A stretch of 64,000 nucleotides of DNA from Oegoconia quadripuncta. Taxonomy: Eukaryota; Arthropoda; Insecta; Lepidoptera; Autostichidae. The stretch covers positions 3,410,001 to 3,474,000 of the forward strand of contig OX438744.1 in assembly GCA_949316235.1 (NCBI GenBank). Reading direction: 5' to 3'. Position numbers and translations under genes: made by a program. The notes below the pieces were generated by a model. The model saw only the letters and a list, made by a program, of their open reading frames with translations, was not told the DNA's origin and ran no database searches. Within the stretch, counting starts at the first letter, position 1. Every line of letters begins with the position of its first letter. Positions 55,707 through 64,000 of the stretch are shown here, one piece after another.

Positions 55707-55962
55707 GCTGCTAGTGGTTAGCAACTCTGACCACTATACCAAAAGGTTGCGGGTTCGAATCCCGCTAGGGGTATGTTTGTGTGATGAATACGGACATGTG
55801 TACCCGAGTTATGGATGTTTTCATTTGTAATAAGTATTCATTTACAAAAAAGAAATGTATTTATGTAGTATATCAACCATCTGGTATCCACAACACAAGC
55901 CTATAGTTGCTTACTGTGGAACTAGATGGCGGTGTGTGTATGTATAAGGATATTTATTTATT
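55707..55962 (+). mobile_element. SINE C copy
   Basis: CTAGTGGTTAGCAACTCTGA, GCGGGTTCGAATCCCGC, GGACATGTGTACCCGAGTTA, CTAGATGGCGGTGTGTG and ATTT tail. Confidence 0.87.
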
Positions 55963-56540
55963 TATTTATATTTATTACTAAACGAGTAAAAGAAGATTAC
56001 AATTGGGCGTACAATAAAAAAATAAAGTACTTAAATAATCGCCTCATTCTATTACAATTAATCTACAAGTGGCCTAGATTTTTATTTCTGCAATAAATTT
56101 GCCACATAGAGTTGTAAATTGTTTTATATTGGTCCATTATGTGATATCATTATCTCTGTACACAGCCGTGTTGGAGTAAGCCCGGTGACACCACGACTAA
56201 CGAGAGAGCCGGGGAGCTTTTTAATTAATTATTTCGCGATCACAGCCGGATTACGCTGTTGCTTGACCCACATACGAGTCAGACTGCAGGTTTCACTTAA
56301 AATATACACTATAGCCACAACATTTATGACTTATTAGTGAATTCTAACTTTTTTACGTTTTCTATAATTGTATTTAAGAAAAGTTGTACTATTTAATCAT
56401 TTTAAAATTTAATAAAATCTTAACTTTAATACCAGTTAAATAGATGATGATGAATACCAGACCAAAGATCGGAGCAGTACTATGTTAGTACTATGTTAAT
56501 TCTGTGGCAGTACACTAAATTGTACTGCAAAAATGTTGAC
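55963..56540. other. Unassigned sequence
   Basis: A 72-codon frame at 56119-56337 shows no motif. Confidence 0.45.
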
Positions 56541-56544
56541 TTAC

Positions 56545-56860
56545 TGCTTGGCTCAATTTAACACCCCAATCTTTTTTGGAGCTGTAATTAGCTTTGCCTC
56601 TCAAATGCTCGTAGAATTGGACTTCGTTCGAGATATCGATCCTGAGGCTTGAGTGTTTAGCAGTAAAGACGAATACTTATCTCATTAGACTAGTTTTCCA
56701 GTCTATGAGAATAAGGTGATCCGTCAACCAGGAAACTGGGCGTCACTTACATAGGCACCAAGTGTTGCTATTTTTCAATATCATTGATATGCAAGATGAA
56801 CAGAGTAGGCGACAGCATTGACCCTTGAGGTACGCCAGCAATAACTATAGTATTCAAGGT
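56545..56860 (-). pseudogene. Non-LTR LINE reverse transcriptase fragment
   Basis: Minus strand starts IAGVPQGSMLSPTLFILHIN and DIEK, the reverse transcriptase motif usually VPQGS.LSPTLF....IND. After a large internal deletion it resumes VFVFTAKHSSLRIDISNEVQ and FYEHLRGKANYSSKK, as in lepidopteran LINEs with a QVCAFTAKK...HL.GKA..ASKKLG block. The FADD catalytic box between the two parts is gone. Confidence 0.82.
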
Positions 56861-57640
56861 TTACAGAATTTCACAAAACTCAGTTATATTTTTTGGATAT
56901 ATAGATAGAGGTGGATACCTCTCTTAAAACTACAAACTTGAAGATAAATATTATCAAAAATGGCCACACGATGAAAACTTTTCTTATTAAAATCTTTATA
57001 GAACTCTCATAGATTTCGTTGCTATATTCTCAAGGTGGCTTAAAACTTTTACGTCTCCAGTAGTGGCGGTTTAAAATGGCTCAAACTGGCTCACGAAGTA
57101 GTCGAGATTAGCGCAGGTTGGGGCGTGTGTGGCTTGTGGAAAATAAAGTTTTAATAGAACACCCTGTACTTGAGAAGTTATGGCGTGTATAAGGTATTTT
57201 AGTAAGTCGGTACTTTCAGTAAGAGAGGTAATATTTGAGTAAGAAAAGTGTAATCAACAAATCGCTCGACATAATATTAGGAGTATTGATGTAAGATGTC
57301 AAGGGAACACCACAATAGAGGAATGTCAATGTAAAGCCTTATTGGATTTGGAGGCATTTAAAATATTTTAACCCAAAGTTGCTTGAGTATAAAAAATTTA
57401 TTCGAGATTTCTTTAACACCATCCTCTTCATCAACCTTACAAGAGAGCTCTTTCACGTATCCAAAATCAACCGTTTAGAGGGGATCCCCAACCTAGACTT
57501 TAACAAAAATTAGCACTTTAAATAATATAAATGACACTATCCAAGGACATACCATACGATACAAATATAAAAAAAATGGGATACAAAAATAAAAGAAAAT
57601 TCATCCCCACTTTATGGATATTTTCTTACCTTATCCCCTT
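56861..57640. other. Unassigned sequence
   Basis: An isolated ACACCCTGTACTTGAG at about 57160 resembles one MITE end. No supported gene. Confidence 0.45.
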
Positions 57641-57715
57641 TTTTTATTTATCGTTGTTATGCTTCTTATTGTTGTACAATAAAGAATATTTTGTTCGTTT
57701 GTTGGTTTGTTAGAG
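57640..57715 (+). repeat. LINE 3' tail
   Basis: TTATTGTTGTACAATAAAGA and ATATTTTGTTCGTTTGTTGG. Confidence 0.5.
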
Positions 57716-58255
57716 GCGGTACCAAAAACAATTTATTTTAACACTTTGTCGGCGTGGTTAATATGTCTATACCCATGCCAAATTACAGCTTTCTAGAATT
57801 AAGAGCCCCTTAGTTAAGTCTTAGACAGACATAAAGAAGGACATGACGAAACTATAAGGGTTCCTTGTTGACTAGGGAATCATAAAACAAAACATCCGAA
57901 CATTAGCAATGTGCGGCAAAATACTTTTGCTATCTTATAATAATATTGGAGACAGAATACTGTTCTTATTTTCCTACAGAGCGCTGTTTACTAAATAGGT
58001 ATTATATGATGCTTACAATGCTTAGACAAACAGAATAAAAGATCATAATAACGAATCGGCCCTCGTACTACATTTGCCGTCAAATAATCCAATAGTGTGC
58101 GCCACTAAAAGGGTCAGTGCATTTATTTCACACTCCCGTATTTTCTAGGGTTAACACTATCTATAAATGGACCGAGTTGTATTTTATATTTATATATTTT
58201 TTACAAGCTTATCTTGCAAAGTTCGTAAGTAAGATGTCCGTTTCAACATTTTCAA
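57716..58255. other. Unassigned sequence
   Basis: No supported gene or repeat. Confidence 0.45.
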
Positions 58256-58257
58256 GT

Positions 58258-58345
58258 AAAATTGGAACCACTTATTATTTGCAATACAATACAATACACT
58301 TTATTGCCCAACGAAATACAGTTACAGAAAGTGGTAAGAAGAAAG
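58258..58345 (-). repeat. Reversed LINE tail with (ATACA)n
   Basis: GCAATACAATACAATACACT and TTATTGCCCAACGAAATACA. Confidence 0.55.
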
Positions 58346-58454
58346 AAGTCTCAAATTTTTTACTTTTTTTACTTTTGACTTTTATATTTAATTTGTTTTT
58401 AATTTCATTATTTAGTAATTTAATCTAAATTTTTTAAATTTTAATAATAATTGC

Positions 58455-58560
58455 ACGCCATAAAGGCAAATCATGGTTGTTCATTATTTATAATAGCTTA
58501 CATCTTATCTCTGTACCTATGATTAGGCAAATAAATGAATTATGATTATGATTATAAAAA
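58455..58560 (+). repeat. LINE tail with (GATTAT)n
   Basis: CGCCATAAAGGCAAATCATG, CTGTACCTATGATTAGG, AAATAAATGAATTATGATTA. Confidence 0.55.
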
Positions 58561-58564
58561 GTAT

Positions 58565-58650
58565 AATTTGGCTACCTTATCACTAAAAGCGATCTCTTCC
58601 ATGCAGCCTTTGGTTATAAGGACAGTACATTTGAAATAGACAGTTGTGCG
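58565..58650 (-). repeat. Old LINE 3' scrap related to L1/L2
   Basis: TTATCACTAAAAGCGATCTC and TTCCATGCAGCC reversed match GGAAGAGATCGCTTTTAGTG at 7783. Confidence 0.55.
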
Positions 58651-58929
58651 GTATTAAATAGGGATGCAGATACAAACTACGTGAATATCGATCGATCTAT
58701 AGATCGATAGACAAATATAGTTATACTTAAACATAATATATCATATACTTAAACAAATATACCTACTTAAACATAACATCAACCTTTACCTAAGAACCTG
58801 AAGTCTTGCATATTTTCAGTTCTGATGAGAATACTTTTATATGATAGACATGAACTGACACTGCAGCTGGCTGGGATCGTTTCTTCACTAGTGCCGGTTA
58901 ATAGCACGGATTCCTTTTGCATACACTAA

Positions 58930-59055
58930 GTTAATCCAGGGTATATAACTATATACCGAATTTCATCCAAATCCCTTCAGACGTTTCGCCGTGATTGAAC
59001 AATAAACAAATACACAAACTAACATCCAAACTTTCATTAGTGAGATAGCAACCAC
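58930..59055 (+). repeat. Repeat I fragment
   Basis: TACCGAATTTCATCCAAATC, CTTCAGACGTTTCGCCGTGA, AACATCCAAACTTTC. Confidence 0.65.
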
Positions 59056-59257
59056 AATACCTATAACATTCCACATTATTACCACAAAACCCTTTGATAT
59101 TGACATAATATAAAGTTGTAATATAAACTGAATTCGAATTCAATCGAGGCGAGGTTCGGCGTTCAGAAATAGTGGTCGATGTTTTTGGTAAAATCTTACA
59201 CGTTTATAATTAATTATATTCGGTTATAATTAATTAATTCATTCATTCGAGTATATT

Positions 59258-59333
59258 TCTACATCGCTCAAGTTAAAACCACAATTAAATGCAAAACTGT
59301 TATAAAATTTCTGATTATTTAAATGATAAGTTT
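59258..59333 (+). pseudogene. Jockey-like LINE 3' scrap, split by SINE A
   Basis: AAATGCAAAACTGTTATAAA, ATTTCTGATTATTTAAATGA and TAAG match 31455-31500. The next jockey block, AAGCGTGGACATG, resumes at 59682 after the SINE. Confidence 0.65.
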
Positions 59334-59680
59334 AACCGCCTTCTTGGCTCAATGTAAACAACATTGGGTTTACGATTCGGAGGTCGCGGGTTCGATCCCC
59401 AGCGGGGTACATATTTAAGTACTCGGTTTGGTTGGTGGTAGGGCATTTTAAATGTCCGCCTGGCTAGCTACCACCATCTAATCTAAATCTGCCGCCAAGC
59501 AGCAATGTTAATAGCATTGTCGTGTTCCGGTTGTCAGAGATAAGATAGCCAGTCCTTCAAATGTGTTGGGGTTTCCGGGTCAGTACGCTTCCATCTTCGA
59601 CCTCATCTTCACTTAACATCAGGTGTGATTGAGGTCAAGTACCAACCCGTTATGCATAAAAAAAAAAAAAAAAAAAAAAA
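59334..59680 (+). mobile_element. SINE A, full-length copy with long A tail
   Basis: AACCGCCTTCTTGGCTCAAT, box B GCGGGTTCGATCCCC, full body and an A run of about 23 at 59658-59680. The tail length suggests it is among the younger copies. Confidence 0.9.
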
Positions 59681-59834
59681 GTAAGCGTGGACATGAACCG
59701 CTCGGCGATGTTCAGTCTGTTATTATTTCTTTGCTAGTCCAATAAATGATTGTAAAAAAAAAAAATATGTTGCCGCACAAATTGTCACGACTTCTCGATT
59801 AGTATTCTATTAGTATGAAATTATTTGCTCCATT

Positions 59835-59915
59835 TTGGCAATCTCCATGATGAGAACAAATGAACAAACAAACAAACATTCAAACTTTCGCATTTATAAT
59901 ATTAGTTAGATTTAA
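59835..59915 (+). repeat. Repeat I fragment
   Basis: AACAAACAAACAAACATTCA, AACTTTCGCATTTATAATAT, TAGTTAGATT. Confidence 0.6.
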
Positions 59916-59937
59916 ATTGAGATTCAACAAATGATAT

Positions 59938-60368
59938 AATTTTTTTTTTTTAGTTTTATTTTCTCCTCTAGGAGAAGGCAAAGGGATCTAGCCCATAACA
60001 GCCATGTCTTATTTATCTCATTTCTTCAGTTTGTAAGTCAGTCTCAGTCAAAACAAGTAATTCGTCGTATACTTGGCGTATACAGAGTCTAGTCACGGTC
60101 AAGTCATTCTTCAATAAAGTGGCAGAATGCTTTACAAAAGATTTTGGCGGCTTCTTGTGGGAACCCGAAAGCTCCGTTACGCACTTTAATTTACACTTCC
60201 CTTCACTTGTACACCAACACTAACGTTTGCTGCACAATATTCTGCCATTATTAAGCTTCAAAAGTTAGAATACACAAATTATAAGAATTATAACGAAAAA
60301 TGCTACTTCACTCGCCGAGTTCCCGCCAAAAAGCCCTCAAATAATATTCCTTCGAGCCGGATATGAAC
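59938..60368 (-). mobile_element. Retroposon E copy 2
   Basis: A perfect 13-bp duplication, CAACAAATGATAT, lies at 59925-59937 and 60369-60381. T run at 59941-59951 is the reversed A tail. The 5' end extends about 33 bases past that of copy 1 and includes ATCCGGCTCGAAGGA. The rest matches copy 1 with about a dozen differences. Confidence 0.9.
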
Positions 60369-60381
60369 CAACAAATGATAT

Positions 60382-60478
60382 CATGTATCTTACGTTGAAA
60401 TTTTTCAAACTTCGAAAAATATTTTGAAGTAAATAATCCCATATACATACTCCTTGCAGGCAGGTAAAAGGAGCAACC
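60382..60478 (+). repeat. LINE-tail DNA that received the hAT
   Basis: ATGTATCTTACGTTGAAAT matches the LINE 3' fragment at 42060-42240 in reverse. The final GAGCAACC is the hAT target and continues at 63847 as a jockey-type tail. Confidence 0.55.
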
Positions 60479-61317
60479 CAGTGGCGTAGCGTGAGTTTCC
60501 GCCGCCCGGTGCCGACGAGAATTTTGCCGCCCCCTCCAATAAACGAGAAATAATTATGTTAAGCCGTTATAAAATTTGTACAGCCATAAAAACAGCCTTT
60601 AAATCATTTGGTTAGCTTAAAAAGATTTTATTTGCATGAAAACAAATCAGGCATCAATCCTTGTTCCGCAAATAATCTTGATAATGGTCAGTAATTAAAT
60701 CATAAATAGGTAGTTTACAATAACATGAGTTTGCGTAATAAACAATCACTCAGTCTGCAAAATAACTTTACCAGCAAGATTTCATGATTGATTAGCAGAG
60801 AAAACATGTCAATAAGCAATGTATTTGATCGTTATACATATTTAAAACATGGTTAGCAAAATAATATATTTTTGCTACTTTTATATGCTGCATAACAGTA
60901 CATTTGTTGCTTACTCTGAGTGTTTACCAAAATTTTGGTAAATATAAGTCACTTATTGCAACTTATATAATTAGGTAAGCTTATAAAATATGCTGTACAA
61001 ATTTTTTTACAGCCGTCCAGAATGACATAAATTGCTGATTGATTTAGAAATGTTTGCTAGCCATGAGTTACTGGTCAATCAGCTATTTCTGCTGACAGAT
61101 TACATTTTTCTGCTCACAGATATACGAATATTAAGCTTATCCTTTAAATAACACCCTCTGTAAATTGTTTAATTAATAAAAAACAGTTCAAACGCGTGTC
61201 GGGCCATGCCTAGAAATAGGACATGTACAAAAGTTTTGCTTTAAAAAACGCACGATGTTTTAAAAATGTACTCTTCGTGCTTTTTTTAAAGCAAAATCTT
61301 TTATACAATTAACGAGA

Positions 61318-63244
61318 TCAATATGTAGGTAATGTTCGATTGATAATATAGCTAAATTTGATAATCTCAACGTGGACATACCTAGTTGATCTCAGATAAT
61401 TTTTGATTAATTTTAATTTAGAGAAACTTCTTTCGCAACTGGAATTACTAACGGCAGCTGTTAGGAATATTCTTAACATTATGACAATATTTGGTAAGCC
61501 ATCTTCAAGTTTACACTCAATAATGTATTCTAATAAACCAAATGGGCCTGACTTAATGAGCTCTTTTTTACAGTCTGCATCTGTTACAGAACTCGCAGCT
61601 ACGAAAGCCCGTAGACGTATGCGCTCAAGCTTGAATTCTTCTCTATTAATGTCTTGAGGAGCATGATCTAGGTTAAGTTCGTCGACACCCAATATTACTG
61701 CAGGTCTTAAACAGGCATATTTTTGCGCTAGATTCTGTAACTGTTGGAATCTTTCTCAAATTTCAGCAGTTACTCTATCTATTGAGGAAAACATTGTCCG
61801 CCTCAAGTCGTCTTCATACGATAACCCAACATCTCTACTTCCCTCGCCAAGTATATGCCTCCTCCTTATTCTTCTTGGGGGTTCAAACGAAATTTCAAGC
61901 TCTTCACCTACATTTTTAGCGTATATTAAAGGCTCTTCTACATATTCATCACGTTTTGCTTCCAATACGGTCTGTAAAGCGCTTATTTTCTGAGCACACT
62001 GATGTATATTTAGTCCCTTTGTTTGTAAATAATTTTGAGCATCATTGACTTCACGCAGTACCGGTTGCCAGAGTCCTAAATAACATAAAAATTAAAATGA
62101 TTGCATCGCGACTAATAAACTTCCTGCGTCCGTCCGCGTGTTAAAGCTTTCGTCCGTTCCGTCAGATTTTCAAGTGCAGTTAAAGTTTCCTTGTAATGAT
62201 CTCTAAGGGGCTTTTTGGCGGGAACTCGGCGAGTGAAGTAGCATTTTTCTTTATAAGTCTTAAAATTTGTGCATTCTAACTTTTGAAGCTTAATAATGGC
62301 AGAATATTGTGCAGCAAACGTTAGTGTTGGTGTACAGGTGAAGGGAAGTGTAAATTAAAGTGCGTAACGGAGCTTTCGGGTTCCCACAAGAAGCCGCCAA
62401 AATCTTTTGTAAAGCATTCTGCCACTTTACTGAAGAATGACTTGACCGTGACTAGACTCTGTATACGACGAATTACTTGTTTTGATTGAGACTGACCTAT
62501 AAACTGAAGAAATAAGATAAATAAAAATTTTCACTCGAAACTGGCAGTAATGTCCCTCGACAATGAGGTTGACGGTTGCCATCCTCAAAAATAAGAAGAA
62601 GAAGATCTCTAAGGACATTCACAGCGTCGCCTCTAGCGCTCCAACGTGTGTCCTGAACCCTCTGAAAACTTTTTCCTGTGGCTGCAAGAAGAACTCCCAC
62701 CGGTGCGGCGATGAAGAAAAAAAAGCGTAGCAGCGTTCTAGCGTACCAAAGAAAGTCACGGAATTTATCTCCACTGAAGCTGCATGTTGGCAAACTAGAT
62801 TTAATGAATGGTTTGAGCAGGGGACAAAGTCGGCATTAGGATTGATATCCTTTATATGCTGCTGCACACCTGTGTGTCTTCCAGCCATCGTAGCAGCATT
62901 ATCGTAAGCTTGCCCTCTAACTGTTCATAATGTCGAGCCCACCAGCCTCGAGTTTGCTTAGTATCATGTCACTAAAACCTTCCGCAGTTTTGCTTTTCGT
63001 TTCAATGAAATCTATAAAAGATTCCTCTACTCGAATCTCCTGGTTTTCAATCATCACATATCGTAATACTTGGCTTGTTTGATCTATGTATGAAATATCC
63101 GGGGTACTGTCAAAAATCATGGAGTTAATACTTGGCCTTTTGGACTCGACTTAAAATTTCTTGGCGAACTTTATTTCCTAAAATTTCAATGAACTCGTTT
63201 TGAATTTCTGGTGACATGTAAGTGAGAGAAATTTTGTGGCCCAT
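61318..63244 (-). pseudogene. hAT transposase, ZMYM1-like, broken
   Basis: Read from 63244 downwards. The first block is MGHKISLTYMSPEIQNEFIE, then after a frameshift near 63130 MIFDSTPDISYIDQTSQVLR, the DUF4371-like region of ZMYM1-type proteins. A second shift at about 62917 precedes MAGRHTGVQQHIKDINPNAD, FVPCSNHSLNLVC and FFGTLERCYAFFSSSPHRWE. The frame meets retroposon E copy 3 at VNVLRD and continues beyond it as HYKETLTALENL. A stop at about 61758 precedes the last block, which carries the hAT dimerisation signature NSSCERSFSKLKLIKNYLRS near 61390. The N-terminal zinc finger is missing. Multiple breaks mean it cannot be functional. Confidence 0.88.
62209..62603 (+). mobile_element. Retroposon E copy 3, with a different 3' end
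   Basis: A perfect 11-bp duplication, GATCTCTAAGG, at 62198-62208 and 62604-62614. Starts GGCTTTTTGGCGGGAACTCG. It matches copies 1 and 2 to about 62517 (GAAGAAATAAGA), then has a new tail with ACTCGAAACTGGCAGTAATG and GAGGTTGACGGTTGCCATCC, ending AATAAGAAGAAGAA. It also lacks 11 bases of the direct repeat GTATACGCCAAGTATAC. Confidence 0.88.
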
Positions 63245-63260
63245 TTTTATTCTTACTAAA

Positions 63261-63475
63261 TGTTCAAAGTCAAAGTCAAAAAATATTTATTTCGTAGGAT
63301 AAAGATTATCACTACAAAACGTCACATTTTTTATCCTAATATTAAAATTATTGACATTATTGCTCATTCGCAAAGCAGATTCCCCAGAGAAGAACGACCA
63401 AGAAACTCAAGGGTTGCTCTTTTAAATAAGTTTGGGTTACAATTATATTACATTGTATAATTAGGCTGAATATCG
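63261..63475 (-). mobile_element. Jockey-like LINE 3' end inside the hAT
   Basis: GTCAAAGTCAAAAAATATTT is the reversed short-repeat tail. AGATTCCCCAGAGAAGAACG and CAAGAAACTCAAGGGTTGCT are the reverse of the jockey 3' UTR at 31575-31615. It separates the transposase remnant from the hAT leader and probably removed its N-terminus. Confidence 0.78.
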
Positions 63476-63479
63476 CCAT

Positions 63480-63846
63480 CGTTCTCTGAGAATAGGATCG
63501 TACTTTGCCAGCAGATGCACCAATTCTAAAAAGTTGCCTTTATTCGCACTGGTGTCATCTTCTCTGTGGCTGTATTGCCTGTATTTCGGCTGCATTCACA
63601 GAACAATATGCTTATTGTTCTGTGGCTGCATTCGAATGCACCTCTGCCGCCCCGCGCTGCGCCTCGCCGCCGCCGTCCCGCCCCGCCGCGCCGTCCAACT
63701 CGGGGCATCGCGGAGCGCGCGCGATTTGAAAAAGGATTTTCTATTATAATAATAATAATTAAAAAATCTCGTGCTCGCCGCGCCGCCCTTTTTCATTTGC
63801 CGCCCGGGGCCATGGCCCCCCCTGCCCCCCCCACGCTACGCCACTG
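63480..63846. other. hAT 5' leader, GC-rich
   Basis: High GC with CGCCGCCGTCCCGCCCCGCC and CCCCCCTGCCCCCC. ORFs on both strands here are compositional. A short inverted pair around GAACAATATGCTTATTGTTC lies at 63601-63620. Confidence 0.6.
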
Positions 63847-63854
63847 GAGCAACC

Positions 63855-63985
63855 AGCGAGTTTCTTGTTCTTTCTTCTCTGGGGAGTCAGTCTTGTGAAT
63901 GAGCGGTAAATGTATGTTGTCACGTTTTCACGTGTTATTTTTATAATTTACGAAATAAAACTTATTTGATTTGAAAGATTACACT
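63855..63985 (+). pseudogene. Jockey-like LINE 3' UTR, right half
   Basis: AGCGAGTTTCTTGTTCTTTC, TTCTCTGGGGAGTCAGTCTT, GTGAATGAGCGGTAAATG and ACGAAATAAAACTTATTTGA. This is the continuation of the LINE tail split by the hAT and matches 31590-31700. Confidence 0.8.
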
Positions 63986-64000
63986 AGAAAATACAAAGTC

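Larger units (their letters stand above)
60479..63846 (-). mobile_element. hAT transposon, ZMYM1-like, 3.37 kb, defective
   Basis: Ends CAGTGGCGTAGCGTG and CACGCTACGCCACTG are inverted, and a perfect 8-bp target duplication GAGCAACC lies at 60471-60478 and 63847-63854. That length is diagnostic of hAT. The left 0.85 kb is non-coding apart from AT-rich DNA and a small hairpin near 61233-61300. The transposase is on the minus strand. A retroposon E and a reversed jockey tail have inserted inside. The right 370 bp is GC-rich 5' leader. Confidence 0.92.

Noticed and set aside
62209..62603. Retroposon E copy 3 as an intron of the hAT gene
   Set aside because: It has an 11-bp target duplication and an A-rich tail and is homologous to free copies elsewhere, so it is an insertion.
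63505..63898. Several GC-rich ORFs on both strands
   Set aside because: They come from the compositional bias of the hAT leader and overlap in all frames without motifs.

Overview
This is eukaryotic, AT-rich, gene-poor DNA. I found no credible host gene, no cellular RNA gene and no bacterial-type operon. The mix of elements points to a lepidopteran insect: jockey-like and RTE-like LINE tails, several tRNA-headed SINE families, a mariner, an IS630-type element with long terminal inverted repeats, a ZMYM1-like hAT, and many TA-flanked fold-back MITEs. A moth is likely, but that rests on repeat style, not on a marker gene. Family letters (SINE A-D, E, G and so on) are my own labels.

Layout. 0-10 kb: LINE C-terminal remnants (1-348, 2951-3477), SINEs B, C and D, a small hairpin cluster (2003-2154), MITEs and old LINE tails. 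10.3-12.0 kb: a mariner with an apparently intact 357-residue DD34D transposase, whose 5' leader holds a polyA retroposon (family E). 13.5-14.1 kb: a fold-back element with a GC-rich core. 16.5-16.9 kb: a 34-bp minisatellite. 17.4-18.9 kb: a MITE followed directly by a 1.1-kb transposon with 268-bp inverted arms. 20-28 kb: SINE A copies, two more minisatellites, an inverted-repeat MITE and a LINE pair. 28.9-31.7 kb: MITE, diverged E relative, RNase-H-type LINE end, jockey LINE end. 32-60 kb: scattered SINE, LINE and MITE remnants. 60.5-63.8 kb: a 3.37-kb hAT with a perfect 8-bp target duplication, sitting in a jockey LINE tail and itself carrying an E retroposon and another jockey tail.

The elements do not work together as a pathway; they form a nested record of insertions. 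The clearest story is retroposon family E. Three copies have perfect 11-13 bp target duplications, and two of them sit inside DNA transposons (mariner and hAT). Removing copy 3 plus one duplication restores the hAT reading frame exactly. E was therefore mobile after the hAT arrived. Its 5' module is joined to at least three different 3' bodies, so it may be a poorly described retroposon. I see no previously undescribed multi-gene system here.
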